From positions 1 to 64,000 of the forward strand of contig NZ_JAGGQJ010000011.1 in assembly GCF_018613325.1 (NCBI RefSeq): DNA of 64,000 nucleotides, in the 5' to 3' direction. Below, one piece after another: positions 42,864 through 52,152 of this stretch. Source of the stretch: Bacillus sp. ISL-34 (GTDB lineage Bacteria; Bacillota; Bacilli; Bacillales; DSM-1321). A program made the position numbers and the translations under genes. Numbering within the stretch: position 1 is the first letter of the stretch; each line of letters opens with the position of its first letter. The notes beneath the pieces are model-generated. The model was not told the DNA's origin. It did not search any database and worked only from the letters and a program-made list of their open reading frames with translations.

Positions 42864-43433
42864 ATGGAAACTATCGAGGCTATAAAAACGAGAAGAAGCA
42901 TTGGAATCGTTAAGCAAGATCCGGTACCTAAGGAAATGATCGAGCAAATCATTGAAGCTGGAACGTATGCACCCAATCATCATCGAACGGAGCCTTGGCG
43001 CTTTTTTGTTTTGACTGGAGAAGGAAGAAATAAACTAGGCCAGGTATTCGAAGAAATCACAAGAATTGAAAATGCTGATGATACTCCTGAAAGTTTAATC
43101 AGCAAGCTCGAACGGCAAAAAAAGAATCCATTAAGGGCTCCAGTCATCATCGCAGTGGGCATAGAGCCTAGTGATAAGAATAATGTCCTTGTGGCAGAAG
43201 AATATGCGGCAGTGAACAGTGCCATTCAAAACATGCTTCTTGCAGCACATTCTCTAGGTCTGGGAGCAGTATGGAGAACGGGGAAAATAACTTATCATGA
43301 AAAGGTCCGTGAATTTTTCAATTTATCCTCTAAAGGAGAGGTATTGGCTTTCATATACTTGGGTTATCCTGACATGGAGCCGAAACCTGCTAAGAAAACA
43401 CCGATTGATGAATTGACCACATGGATCGGATGA
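42864..43433 (+). CDS. Nitroreductase-family FMN oxidoreductase
   Basis: 189 residues. TRRSIGIVKQDPVP is the N-terminal FMN-phosphate motif, AGTYAPNHHRTEPWRFFVL the second, and GLGAVWRTG the third, resembling YdjA/YdgI types. FMN-dependent NAD(P)H reductase of unknown substrate. It follows yaaN by 11 bp and is probably cotranscribed under the sigma-W-type promoter, ending at a strong terminator. Confidence 0.9.
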   Translation: METIEAIKTRRSIGIVKQDPVPKEMIEQIIEAGTYAPNHHRTEPWRFFVLTGEGRNKLGQVFEEITRIENADDTPESLISKLERQKKNPLRAPVIIAVGIEPSDKNNVLVAEEYAAVNSAIQNMLLAAHSLGLGAVWRTGKITYHEKVREFFNLSSKGEVLAFIYLGYPDMEPKPAKKTPIDELTTWIG

Positions 43434-43444
43434 AGGATTGAGGG

Positions 43445-43482
43445 AGCTGGATCAGTGTATGGACACTGATCCAGCTTTTTTT
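43445..43482 (+). terminator. Terminator of the xpaC-yaaN-nitroreductase unit
   Basis: Perfect 14-bp stem AGCTGGATCAGTGT (43445-43458) with ACACTGATCCAGCT (43463-43476), then T run. Confidence 0.93.
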
Positions 43483-43615
43483 ATTGCTTCAATAAGGCTT
43501 CCTTAAAATGAAAGGGATATGGCTTCGTCAGGCTTCATTTCAAGTGACGATTGACGAATTAGGTTGTACAATACATAGGAAGAATAAATTTTGATGAATT
43601 AGGATGTGTCTATAG

Positions 43616-44122
43616 ATGAGAACGATTGATCCATTTGAGATACTCGATGGAAAAGCGATAAAATATTTGGATGTTTTTGGCGTTGAGGATGGAATTGCTT
43701 TAAAGAGTAAGTACGAAGATAAATCGTATTGGATATATGATTATTATTGCATGCATCAGACTTGTGATTGCCAGGAAGTATACCTTGAATTCGTTGAGGA
43801 GCGCAAAGGCAATAAACAGGCGGGACAGCATTTTGGAGTGAGGGTTTCTTTTGGAGATAATCAATTTGTCCTGGAGGATTATAATATTTCCAAGCAAAAG
43901 GCGATGGATATCGCGGAAGATACGTTAAAGTACAGTAAAGATGTAATGGAGTTATTTAAACAGCGGTATCAGCAAATGAAGGAAAAAGGCACGCAAATTA
44001 TCATGGAAAGTGCAAAGGCAGCTAAAATGCCGCATGTTCATACAGAACCGGTTATTGGCAGAAATGACCCTTGTCCATGTGGAAGCCGGAAAAAATACAA
44101 AAAATGCTGCGGTGCAGCTTAA
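43616..44122 (+). CDS. SEC-C metal-binding-motif protein
   Basis: 168 residues. The C-terminus [18 protein letters not shown] is the SEC-C zinc motif found at the tail of SecA and many small proteins. The N-terminal 140 residues ([19 protein letters not shown] with further Cys/His) are a conserved but uncharacterised domain. A TACAAT-like -10 lies upstream. Function unknown; SEC-C can mediate contact with SecB or ribosomes in other proteins. Confidence 0.85.
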   Translation: MRTIDPFEILDGKAIKYLDVFGVEDGIALKSKYEDKSYWIYDYYCMHQTCDCQEVYLEFVEERKGNKQAGQHFGVRVSFGDNQFVLEDYNISKQKAMDIAEDTLKYSKDVMELFKQRYQQMKEKGTQIIMESAKAAKMPHVHTEPVIGRNDPCPCGSRKKYKKCCGAA

Positions 44123-44129
44123 CATCTTG

Positions 44130-44162
44130 GAAGCTGACTCATTTCGGGGTCGCTTCTTTTTT
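44130..44162 (+). terminator. Terminator after the SEC-C gene
   Basis: GAAGCTGAC pairs with GGTCGCTTC across a short loop with small mismatches, then TTTTTT. Confidence 0.7.
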
Positions 44163-44211
44163 ATTTGGAAATGCAATGCTTGGAAAAAAATTGAGTAATG
44201 AATAAAAAAGG

Positions 44212-44241
44212 GTGGCATCAAACGAACATTTGTTCTATAAT
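44212..44241 (+). promoter_or_regulatory. ispA promoter overlapped by a candidate LexA box
   Basis: GTGGCA (44212-44217), 18 bp, TATAAT (44236-44241). Inside the spacer and touching the -10 lies CGAACATTTGTTCT (44223-44236), which fits the Bacillus LexA consensus CGAACRNRYGTTYC at 12 of 14 positions. A repressor here would block RNA polymerase directly. Pattern-based only. Confidence 0.5.
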
Positions 44242-44440
44242 AAGAGTACCAGATAATAACATAAAAAGAAATAAAAAGTAGTCATTTAGATGGAATTTTC
44301 CGAAAACTTCTTTTTTATTTTCATAAATCTGGTATATATAAGAGAGAAGAGTTTTTTGATCTCATCTCTTTCAACGGTAGACGGCAACCAGACGGGATGA
44401 AAATCCCCGCACTGATGGCAGTTTAACTTATTGAACGAAG
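44242..44440 (+). promoter_or_regulatory. Long structured leader of ispA
   Basis: About 200 nt of leader without a gene. It contains GGGAT-GAAA-ATCCC (44394-44407), a hairpin closed by a GNRA tetraloop, flanked by ACGGTAGACGGCAACCAGAC and CGCACTGATGGCAG. This does not fit any riboswitch class I know, but it looks folded and lies 47 bp before the start codon. Confidence 0.4.
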
Positions 44441-44454
44441 GAAGGGGTAATCAA

Positions 44455-45453
44455 ATGACAAGAGAAAAAAGATTAATACCTTACAAAGTTCTTGAAGTAA
44501 TGGAAACGGTGAAAGAGAAGATTCCTGAGGGTGTCGAGCTTGTGAAAGCACCGGCAATTTGGGAGAAAAGCAATTATGGTGAGGGCGTGGTAGTGGCCGT
44601 CATCGATACAGGCATTGACAAGGGACATCCAGACCTTAAGGAAAGAATCATTGGTGGGAAGGATTTTACCAATACCGGGGATTATCAAGATGATAACGGA
44701 CATGGGACACATGTTAGCGGTACGGTTGTCGCTGCGATTAATAATGCAGGTGTAGTGGGAGTGGCTCCGAAAGCAAGCATATTAGCGTTAAAGGCCCTAA
44801 ATGGTCAAGGACAAGGCGATATAGATTGGATTAATGGGGCACTAGAGTATGCAATCAATTGGCGGGGACCTAATGAAGAAAAAGTTTCGGTTATTTCACT
44901 TTCACTTGGCGGACCTCCGGATGAGACTGAACACAAACTCATTCAAAGGGCCCTTAAGAATGATATCCTTGTTGTTTGCGCAGCTGGAAATAGCGGAGAT
45001 GGGCGTCATGAAACGGATGAATTGGATTATCCAGGAGCATATCCAGAGGTAGTGGAAGTCGGAGCTGTGGATTTAAGCAGAAATTTAGCGGATTTTTCAA
45101 ATACGAATGATGAAATTGACTTGGTGGCGCCAGGGGTTGACATTCTCTCTACTTATCCAGGAAATAAATATGCCAGGTTGAGCGGAACATCAATGGCTAC
45201 GCCTCATGTAAGCGGTGCAGCAGCTCTCTTGAAAGTGATTGCTGAAAGGGAATTTGACCGCAACTTAACTGAAGCGGAATTATATGCACAGCTGGTGAAA
45301 AGTACGGAAGATCTGGGGATAAGCAAAAAAGCCCAGGGAAATGGATTGCTTAACTTAACGATAACGGAACAAAGAGCTGAAAAATCGATTAAGATTACCA
45401 TAGAATCAGAAAACCTTCAGTTACCGAGCAAATCGGTTGTCATGGAATATTAG
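44455..45453 (+). CDS. ispA: Intracellular subtilisin-type serine protease
   Basis: 332 residues, no signal peptide. The short N-terminal propeptide holds LIPYK, the autoinhibitory motif of intracellular subtilisins. Catalytic triad: Asp51 in VIDTGID, His83 in NGHGTHVSG, Ser246 in GTSMATPHVSG; the oxyanion Asn is in CAAGNSGDG. The start at 44455 follows GGAAGGGG. It degrades cytoplasmic protein in stationary phase in relatives. Confidence 0.95.
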   Translation: MTREKRLIPYKVLEVMETVKEKIPEGVELVKAPAIWEKSNYGEGVVVAVIDTGIDKGHPDLKERIIGGKDFTNTGDYQDDNGHGTHVSGTVVAAINNAGVVGVAPKASILALKALNGQGQGDIDWINGALEYAINWRGPNEEKVSVISLSLGGPPDETEHKLIQRALKNDILVVCAAGNSGDGRHETDELDYPGAYPEVVEVGAVDLSRNLADFSNTNDEIDLVAPGVDILSTYPGNKYARLSGTSMATPHVSGAAALLKVIAEREFDRNLTEAELYAQLVKSTEDLGISKKAQGNGLLNLTITEQRAEKSIKITIESENLQLPSKSVVMEY

Positions 45454-45459
45454 AAGAGA

Positions 45460-45491
45460 AAAAAAGGTGCCTCAAGAAATTGGGGCACCCT
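45460..45491 (-). terminator. Convergent terminator between ispA and ycnI
   Basis: GGTGCCTC (45466-45473) with GGGGCACC (45482-45489). On the minus strand it is followed by seven T, so it serves ycnI well; for ispA the T tail is weak. Confidence 0.8.
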
Positions 45492-45501
45492 TCCATAATG
45501 A

Positions 45502-46164
45502 TTATTTTTTAGTTTTCCTTAGAGCTGCAAAAAGCGCTACAATGGAAAGGATTAGTGATATGACAGCCAGAGTGATGATCAGCGTTTGGTTGCTATCACC
45601 TTCTGTTGTTGCTGACTCCTTTGAATTGTCTGTTGTCGTGGAATCATTAGTGTCAGCATCATCATTGTGACCATGGTCCGCAGGTTCTGCATCAGCCTTG
45701 GGCGCAACTGTAATTTCCGTTACAGAATGCGGTAGGTCTGAGCCTTCATCACCGCTCCATTCAACAATTTCGCCATCTTCGTAATATTGAAATGCATCCC
45801 ATGCCACTTTCGTTTCTTCTTTAGGATTTTGTGCTACGAAAGAGAATTGCTGGAATTGTCCAGCAGCTATTCCTTCGTCAGTTGCTGCCCAAGTTACCGT
45901 TTTTACATGCCCATCTTTGTCACCTTCTGTAGTTACTTTCCATCCCGGTACAGGCTGATAGCTTTCAAAAGTAATCCCTTCAGGTACTTTTAAAGTCACC
46001 TTTGTCGTGGCAGATTCTTTTTCGACGGGCACTTTGAGTGTATAAGTTTCCCACGCCTCAGGGGCAGACGAACTAGGTTTGACGGTAACGTGAGCATACG
46101 CTGAACCTGAAAAAATGAATAATGCAGCAATTGTAAAAATAAGTAGTTTTGAAATGTTTTTCAT
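45502..46164 (-). CDS. ycnI: YcnI-type copper-binding surface protein (DUF1775)
   Basis: 220 residues: signal peptide ending SAYAHV, so the mature protein starts with the His that binds Cu(II) in YcnI; DUF1775 body (VKPSSSAPEAWETYTLKVPVEKES, FESYQPVPGWKV); an Asp/Ser/Thr-rich linker; and a C-terminal membrane helix followed by RKTKK. It follows ycnJ by 18 bp, the B. subtilis copper operon order. Confidence 0.93.
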   Translation of the reverse strand: MKNISKLLIFTIAALFIFSGSAYAHVTVKPSSSAPEAWETYTLKVPVEKESATTKVTLKVPEGITFESYQPVPGWKVTTEGDKDGHVKTVTWAATDEGIAAGQFQQFSFVAQNPKEETKVAWDAFQYYEDGEIVEWSGDEGSDLPHSVTEITVAPKADAEPADHGHNDDADTNDSTTTDNSKESATTEGDSNQTLIITLAVISLILSIVALFAALRKTKK

Positions 46165-46182
46165 TAGTATTAATCCCTCCTG

Positions 46183-47817
46183 TTATGAATTCCCTATAAA
46201 AATTATAAAATCAGCATTGATTGAATCCAGGTTTTCAGTTAATCCGTGAACATGGATATTCCACTTTCCTGGCATGGTTAATATAGACTTTGATGTAAAT
46301 GTACCTGTGTTTTTCTCCTTCATCTGCAGCTTTATTTCACCATTTGGAGTATCTAATGGCTGCATAGTGATTGTTAGCTGCTCTATTTCAGCAATTGGCT
46401 TGCCTTCATTGGAAAGGTTTACTTGAATCAGGTTATCTCCGACTTCATTGGGGGTCACCATTAATGTAACCTCATTATCCTCTTCAGTCCGTAACGTCTT
46501 TTCAATGGGCCCGGGAGAAGACATGGCTGTTTGGACATTTGTCAGTAGAGCTGCAACGAGAAGGATGACGATCCCTAAACCAAACTCCATTCCCACACTA
46601 TAACCAAGTTTTTTCGTTTGCTTTTTCCCTCTGAGAAAATGAAAGCCTCCTAAAACGATCATGACTAACATGAGACCGATTTTCGCCAGTAACAATTGGC
46701 CATATGTTGTGTTAAACAATGAATGGATAGTCGGTACATGCTGTAAACTGCTATATATTCCGCTAACAATCAGTATTATTACAAACAGAAATGCCCATTT
46801 GGAAAACCTTTGAACGATCGACCAGTAAAATGTTTTCTTATCTTGTTGGACTGCCTGCCGATCGGCAAGCCCAGGCAAAATCACCAATAAGGCCATAAGG
46901 CCGCCGAGCCATAAAGCCATGGACAATAAATGTAGGAAATCCATCAAAACGGCCAGAACCTGATTAGGAACGGCTGCTGTATGTCCAGTTAAAGCCTTAC
47001 AAATCATCAAGCAGGCAATTATGATAAAAGAAAGGTAAGGTAGTGATTTATTCAGGGAGTTCTCGAGCATGAAATAAATCACTAAAAATAGAAGGAGCAA
47101 TATTAGAATCTCAATGATCCAGACCGATCCAAAGTTTGTAGCATTCAATACTTCTTTTATATAACTCACTTTAAATGCATCAGTCCAACCTACACCAGCA
47201 TCAATCGTAACTTTTAAAGGCAGACTGCAGATGATGGAAAATGCTAAACCTGCATATGAAAGCCAAAGGTATAGACGGGCTCTTCTGCTAGCTTCAAAAA
47301 GTCGAGAATCCTTCATTAACGATAATCTGAAAAAAAGGATTCCGGTTAGTGCAGCGAAGCATATGTATTGAAGACTTTGCAGGATTACATTGATGGAATT
47401 CGGAAAACTTGCATTTACTTCGGAATTTTCTTGGTCTGAAAGTCCAGCTGAATCGCCGAATTGAAATGGAATTGTTCCTTCAATGGGATGGCCATCACTT
47501 GAAACCACTCTCCATTTAATGTAGTAAATCCCTTCATCGATAGTGCCCTTCCACTTAGCTTCCAGTATTTTTCCACTTTGTTTCGAAATTGTACTGTCTT
47601 GGATTTGAATTTTGTCCCCATCTTGGCTGAATACCTCAAGCGAATGGAAAGCTGGTTGTATATTCTCGCTGAATTGAATGCTGATTTTTTCAGGAAGAGT
47701 ATCCATCGCTTCATTCGGGCTAGGATTAGAGCTTATTATTGTAGCATGACCAAAAGCCATTGCCGGGTATAAAAGCAAACTGAATAGGCTGACTATCAGC
47801 CATAAATATTTTTTCAT
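46183..47817 (-). CDS. ycnJ: Copper transport protein YcnJ (CopC-CopD fusion)
   Basis: 544 residues. Signal peptide then a CopC domain whose mature N-terminal His (FGHATIISSNPSPNE) binds copper; WRVVSSDGHPIEGTIPFQFG is the second CopC motif. Eight or so helices of CopD follow, then a C-terminal YtkA-like outer domain (NEVGDNLIQVNLSN). It imports copper when scarce in B. subtilis under YcnK control; no ycnK is present here. Confidence 0.93.
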   Translation of the reverse strand: MKKYLWLIVSLFSLLLYPAMAFGHATIISSNPSPNEAMDTLPEKISIQFSENIQPAFHSLEVFSQDGDKIQIQDSTISKQSGKILEAKWKGTIDEGIYYIKWRVVSSDGHPIEGTIPFQFGDSAGLSDQENSEVNASFPNSINVILQSLQYICFAALTGILFFRLSLMKDSRLFEASRRARLYLWLSYAGLAFSIICSLPLKVTIDAGVGWTDAFKVSYIKEVLNATNFGSVWIIEILILLLLFLVIYFMLENSLNKSLPYLSFIIIACLMICKALTGHTAAVPNQVLAVLMDFLHLLSMALWLGGLMALLVILPGLADRQAVQQDKKTFYWSIVQRFSKWAFLFVIILIVSGIYSSLQHVPTIHSLFNTTYGQLLLAKIGLMLVMIVLGGFHFLRGKKQTKKLGYSVGMEFGLGIVILLVAALLTNVQTAMSSPGPIEKTLRTEEDNEVTLMVTPNEVGDNLIQVNLSNEGKPIAEIEQLTITMQPLDTPNGEIKLQMKEKNTGTFTSKSILTMPGKWNIHVHGLTENLDSINADFIIFIGNS

Positions 47818-48119
47818 CTGGGTGTGCCATCATCCTTTCATCAGATTGTGTAAGCTTATTATAAAAGGAAAATGTGAAAAAACAGTGAAAATAAATTTGT
47901 TATCTAAAGGCAGTTTAAGAGGTTCCCTAGAAAAGTGATAACAATAAGGTTAGATTGACCTGCCTTCCTCCATTATAGCCATAGTATTGGTTGGGGATTC
48001 CGCTTTGCACCAAAGCATCAATAGGTATCCTCCTACGAAAAAATCCATTAAGAAATAATTAAGGTTCCTTTGGTAACCTGGCCCTATCATGTTTGCAGGA
48101 ATAATAGGAGGGATAGGCT
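47818..48119. other. Divergent control region ycnJ / surface protein
   Basis: No gene seen. It must hold the promoters of ycnJ (a TATAAT lies on the minus strand near 47860) and of the gene at 48120, which has GGAGGGA at 48106-48112. Confidence 0.5.
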
Positions 48120-49574
48120 TTGCTAAAGAAGGGTTTTAAAGAAAAAGGCGTGAAGGTGATCTTGGTTGGTTCTCTTGTGGGAATGGGAACATCCACTTAT
48201 ATACCCGAGGCAGGGGCTGCGGAAGGCACTTCTGTCATTCAGGAAGAGGCACAAACGGTAAATAGTCTTTCAAAGCTAGAAATAGAAGGGATAGCACTGG
48301 ATCAAAAATTTTCAGAGGATGTACACGATTATAGTTCGGCAGTGGGGAATGATGTGGAAAAGATCACCTTGCTTGCAGCAAGCCCTAACGAGAATGCAGC
48401 CATATACGTGAACGGTGTCAAAATGACAGATGGTAAAGTGAAGGACTTACCACTTCAAACTGGCATGAATACGTTTGAAATCACCGTCAGCGATGGGGAA
48501 AATGAAACGGTTGCCTATACTCTCAAGGTCGAAAAACTTGAAAGTGATGATAACCTTTTAACATCGATTGGATTATCAAAAGGCTCATTAACATTCGATT
48601 CTAAAGTGACAGCTTATAATGCTTCAGTTGAAAATGAAGTCCAGTCCGTTACGGTAACTCCGACATTGAGTGACAGTACGGCAATTGTAAAGGTGAATGG
48701 AAAGGATGCTACCAGTGCAGGTGTAAAGGTTACCCTTCCAGTCGGAAAGACAACGGTAAAGATTATCGTTACAGCAGAAAATGGAGATGAACAAACATAT
48801 ACGCTTACGATTACAAGGGCCGCAGCCAAGGAAACCGAATCGAAAGATGCTTCTGCTCCTAAAGAGAGTGAAGTTCAAAAGGATCCCTCAACAGAAACAA
48901 GTAAAGCTCAACCTTCCTCAGATAAGGGGAGTAAATCATCTTTAACATCAGCGGAATCCTCCAATAATCTAAAACCTAGCAGTGGTGTCAGCCAAGTACC
49001 GAAAGCACAGCAAATTGAAAGCATTTCAACACAAAAACCGAAAACGGAATCTATAGAGAAGGTAGCGTCAGCAGATTCTTTAGGTGAGGAAGGCAATAAT
49101 GCACCAGTGTTGAACAACCTGACTGTATCAACCGGAGTATGGAACAAATCTTTTGAATCCAATGAGCATACCTATCATATCGAGGTCGATAATGATATTT
49201 CTTCAGTTGAAATGAATGCAGCGACAAATGCCAGCGGAGCAACGATTGAATATGACGGTGAGAGCAGTAAACAAGTGAAGATCAAGGATAAAGCGAAGAC
49301 GGCCATTTCCGTTACCGTTTCAAAGGATGGGGAGCGCCGTACTTACGTCATTGTTTTCGAAAAGGATATGGATGTTGAGATGGATGAGGAAGAAACCGTG
49401 GATGATGTCAAAACGAAAGAGGCGGAAGTTGAGGAGAAGCAAATGAGTACGGCTGGCAAGACTGTGAGCGATACATCCAATGATACAGGAGGCCAGGTTA
49501 ATGGGAAACAGCCTGTTGAGACTGTGTCATTCTTTGGGAATATAAAGGATATCTTCACCTCCCTGTTTAAATAG
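48120..49574 (+). CDS. Secreted protein with cadherin-like beta-sandwich domains
   Basis: 484 residues starting with TTG behind GGAGGGA. A signal peptide (hydrophobic residues about 12-30, AGAAEG cleavage region) leads to three cadherin-like beta-sandwich domains (PF12733 type) at about 48-135, 142-235 and 330-415, each ending in a YTLKVEK, YTLTITR or YVIVFEK strand. Between domains 2 and 3 lies a Ser/Lys/Pro/Glu-rich linker of about 90 residues; the tail is acidic and ends FTSLFK. Surface or spore-surface binding is likely; ligand unknown. No LPXTG. Confidence 0.85.
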   Translation: MLKKGFKEKGVKVILVGSLVGMGTSTYIPEAGAAEGTSVIQEEAQTVNSLSKLEIEGIALDQKFSEDVHDYSSAVGNDVEKITLLAASPNENAAIYVNGVKMTDGKVKDLPLQTGMNTFEITVSDGENETVAYTLKVEKLESDDNLLTSIGLSKGSLTFDSKVTAYNASVENEVQSVTVTPTLSDSTAIVKVNGKDATSAGVKVTLPVGKTTVKIIVTAENGDEQTYTLTITRAAAKETESKDASAPKESEVQKDPSTETSKAQPSSDKGSKSSLTSAESSNNLKPSSGVSQVPKAQQIESISTQKPKTESIEKVASADSLGEEGNNAPVLNNLTVSTGVWNKSFESNEHTYHIEVDNDISSVEMNAATNASGATIEYDGESSKQVKIKDKAKTAISVTVSKDGERRTYVIVFEKDMDVEMDEEETVDDVKTKEAEVEEKQMSTAGKTVSDTSNDTGGQVNGKQPVETVSFFGNIKDIFTSLFK

Positions 49575-49593
49575 TGATGGCTCTGAATCCTGC

Positions 49594-49621
49594 AAAAAAA
49601 GGACAAGGTTTAGGCTTGTCC
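49594..49621 (-). terminator. Terminator of the histidine kinase gene
   Basis: GGACAAG (49621-49615 on the minus strand) pairs with CTTGTCC (49607-49601), then seven T on the minus strand. Confidence 0.85.
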
Positions 49622-49627
49622 TCGGAT

Positions 49628-51259
49628 TCATAGTTTTATGGGCAAAATGATTTGGACTTCGGTTCCATGGTTTAGTTCGCTGTTAAAGCGGACCTTTCCC
49701 CGATGCGCTTCGATGATTCGGCAACTGACTGTCAGTCCTAACCCGGTTCCTTTTTCTTTAGAAGAATAGAAAGGCTCTCCAAGATGCTTTAACCGGTTTT
49801 TTTCAATTCCGCTTCCATTATCTTTGATGGTGATGGAAAGGTTATTGTCCATGCGTTCGAAATCAATCCAAATGTGATTGGCGGATGCCTCCATTGAATT
49901 CTTGAGCATGTTTATGAAAACTTGTTTTAATTGGTTTCCCTCACATAATAGAAGCGGTATTTCGTTTTTAACAGATATTGATATTTGGGTGGGGTACGAG
50001 TCCGCCTCTGGTTTCAACAAGGTTTTGACATCATTCATCAGGTCGATGATTTGATGTTTGCTGAATGGAAGTTCCTGTGGTTTTGCCAGGACGAGTAACT
50101 CGCTTACAATAAGATTGATCCGGTCCAACTCACTTAACATGATCGTGTAGTATTGTTCATAGGGATGGTCGCTCTTTTTAAGCAGCTGGACGAAACCTTT
50201 TAAGGAAGTCAGCGGGTTTCGTACCTCGTGGGCCACACTTGCGGCAAGTTCGCCGACTATCGATAATTTTTCGGTTCTTCTTAAGCGTGCTTCGGTTTCC
50301 CGAATTTGAGTGACCTCTTTAGCATAAGTAATGATTCCGACTAAATCTTCTCCAACCATCATTGGGACAAACGTACAAGAAAGTAAGATGGACTTCCCGT
50401 ACTTCGTCAGGAATTCTATATCTTTCCCTTTTTTGATCCCCTTATGGTTTTCCATGACATATTGGCAAGATGTACGGATCAATTCCGCGTCTTCTGCTGA
50501 AAAGTTCAAATCAATGAATGAGGCGCCATTTATTTCTTCCTGTTGAAAGCCTGTCACTGTTTCAAATCTAGGATTCACGGTCATGATCATTCCGTTTAAA
50601 TCAAGCATCAGCATCGGATATGGGTTGTGTTCAAACAATGATTTATAGCGTTGTTCACTATCGAATAATTGATTCTCCGCGACAACCCTTTCAGAAATAT
50701 CCCTGCCAATGACGACTAAGCCTTTTCGTGAACCATCCTCATTGAACAGGGGAACTTTGATCGTATCAAAGGTCTTGTGATTGCCATCGGGAAGAGGGAT
50801 GATTTCCTCACACCTTGTGATTTCCCCTTTTACCCACGTTTCTTCATCGGAAACTTCACAGTAGATCAACGACTCTTTATAAAATTCGGAGTATTCTGCG
50901 AGCTCACTGTCTCTTTTCCCCTTATAATCTACATGCTCCAATTGAAATAATTGCAGCCCGAAGGTATTGGATTCAAGCCATCGGCCATCACCATCCTTGA
51001 AGTTAACGAAATCCACCATTGAATTTATGAGTGTGCGCCGACGTTGTTCCGCTTCTTTTAATTGTTTGAATTCTTCCCTTTTAGCTAAATAAAGATATAA
51101 GACCAAGCCTATTGATAAAAGAAAAACAAAGCCTTCCGCTCTTTGAAGTTGAACGAAGACCTCTTTGTTATGGATATTTGTAGTTAAAAAATAGTCGAAC
51201 ACGACTAATGTAAGAATCCCGGATAGGATATATATTGCTAAGATGGAGCGTTTGGACAT
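49628..51259 (-). CDS. PAS-domain sensor histidine kinase
   Basis: 543 residues. Two helices (ILAIYILSGILTLVVFDYF; GFVFLLSIGLVLYLYLA) joined by a short loop, then two PAS/PAC domains (about 80-200 and 210-330), then the HisKA H-box with phospho-accepting His344 in SVAHEVRNPLTSLKGF and HATPase boxes NMLKNSMEAS, DNGSGIEK and GTGLGLTV. Resembles sporulation kinases of the KinE/KinA type that start the Spo0A phosphorelay; no response regulator gene is beside it, which suits such orphan kinases. Start 51259 behind GGGAGA. Confidence 0.9.
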   Translation of the reverse strand: MSKRSILAIYILSGILTLVVFDYFLTTNIHNKEVFVQLQRAEGFVFLLSIGLVLYLYLAKREEFKQLKEAEQRRRTLINSMVDFVNFKDGDGRWLESNTFGLQLFQLEHVDYKGKRDSELAEYSEFYKESLIYCEVSDEETWVKGEITRCEEIIPLPDGNHKTFDTIKVPLFNEDGSRKGLVVIGRDISERVVAENQLFDSEQRYKSLFEHNPYPMLMLDLNGMIMTVNPRFETVTGFQQEEINGASFIDLNFSAEDAELIRTSCQYVMENHKGIKKGKDIEFLTKYGKSILLSCTFVPMMVGEDLVGIITYAKEVTQIRETEARLRRTEKLSIVGELAASVAHEVRNPLTSLKGFVQLLKKSDHPYEQYYTIMLSELDRINLIVSELLVLAKPQELPFSKHQIIDLMNDVKTLLKPEADSYPTQISISVKNEIPLLLCEGNQLKQVFINMLKNSMEASANHIWIDFERMDNNLSITIKDNGSGIEKNRLKHLGEPFYSSKEKGTGLGLTVSCRIIEAHRGKVRFNSELNHGTEVQIILPIKL

Positions 51260-51351
51260 GGAGATTCTCCCTGATTTAAGACATTTCAAAGGTAAAATTA
51301 CATACACATTTTAACAAACTATCGGAAAAAAATATATGCAGAATCCTAAAT

Positions 51352-51393
51352 AAAAAAACAGGGGCCAAAGTGGTCACCTGTTTTTTCTGTAGA
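51352..51393 (-). terminator. Terminator after the TVP38 gene
   Basis: AAAACAGGTGACC pairs with GGCCCCTGTTTT on the minus strand, overlapping the gene's stop, followed by T. Confidence 0.75.
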
Positions 51394-52030
51394 AGGTAAG
51401 TTTCTTTTTCTTTTTTGCACGCTTATAGATAATGAAAAATAGTAAGAAGAGGAGTGCGAGTACAGCTAACGTATATTGGTTCATTTCCACAGATAGCAGT
51501 CCATAGGGAATCAGCGATAGGAAGAAAAAGTATATAAGGTTGCCAAGTGCCGTCGCTAATAAAAAATCCTTGAAAGTGACAGTGCTGACTCCCGCTGCCA
51601 AGTTAATTAAGCTTGTAGGGATAAGCGGGAAAATCCTGCCTGTAAAAACGTACATGAAGCCATGCTCTACAACTGTTTCTTGCCATTTTTCGCCAAGCTT
51701 CTTTAAAAGAAGCTCCTGAAACCAGTTTCTTGTTGCATAAAAAATGAATCCTGAGGCAACAACACTTGTAAACCAACTCCATAGATAGCCATATATGAAT
51801 CCGAATATCGTGACATTGATAGTCAGGAGCAAAATTAAGGGGATGATAGTAAAAGAATTTTGTACAAACATCAATACGAATGTCACAATAAATGTAAGTA
51901 AAAGGTTTTCCTTCAATATGCTAATAACAGAATCCAGGTCACTTTTCCAAACCAAAGTGAACAGCTCTGCATTAGAGTAAATAAATATTGCGATTACCAG
52001 TAGACCGATTATGGTCAGGACTTTTTTCAA
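51374..52030 (-). CDS. TVP38/TMEM64-family membrane protein
   Basis: 218 residues, about six helices, DedA-superfamily relative (SNARE-associated, VTT domain). Core: WSWFTSVVASGFIFYATRNWFQELLLKKLGEKWQ and FTGRIFPLIPTSLINLAAGVSTVTFKDFLLATALG. C-terminal basic tail KRAKKKKKL. Possibly lipid transport at the membrane, as for other VTT proteins; unproven. Confidence 0.9.
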   Translation of the reverse strand: MKKVLTIIGLLVIAIFIYSNAELFTLVWKSDLDSVISILKENLLLTFIVTFVLMFVQNSFTIIPLILLLTINVTIFGFIYGYLWSWFTSVVASGFIFYATRNWFQELLLKKLGEKWQETVVEHGFMYVFTGRIFPLIPTSLINLAAGVSTVTFKDFLLATALGNLIYFFFLSLIPYGLLSVEMNQYTLAVLALLFLLFFIIYKRAKKKKKLTFYRKNR

Positions 52031-52082
52031 AGGGCCACCACCATTCTTACTAATAGTTTATCATTTTCGAGTTCATTGGTGA

Positions 52083-52119
52083 AAAAAAAGAGCTGCCGCA
52101 ACATGCAGCCAGCTCTTTT
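52083..52119 (-). terminator. Terminator after queT
   Basis: On the minus strand AAAGAGCTG (52118-52110) pairs with CAGCTCTTT (52095-52087), followed by T. Confidence 0.88.
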
Positions 52120-52152
52120 CCATTATAGTGGGTTAACGTCGCGAAGATTCCT

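Noticed and set aside
44371..44420. ispA leader as an FMN, cobalamin or TPP riboswitch
   Set aside because: The GATGAAAATCCCCGC segment faintly recalls these classes, but their conserved core sequences are absent.
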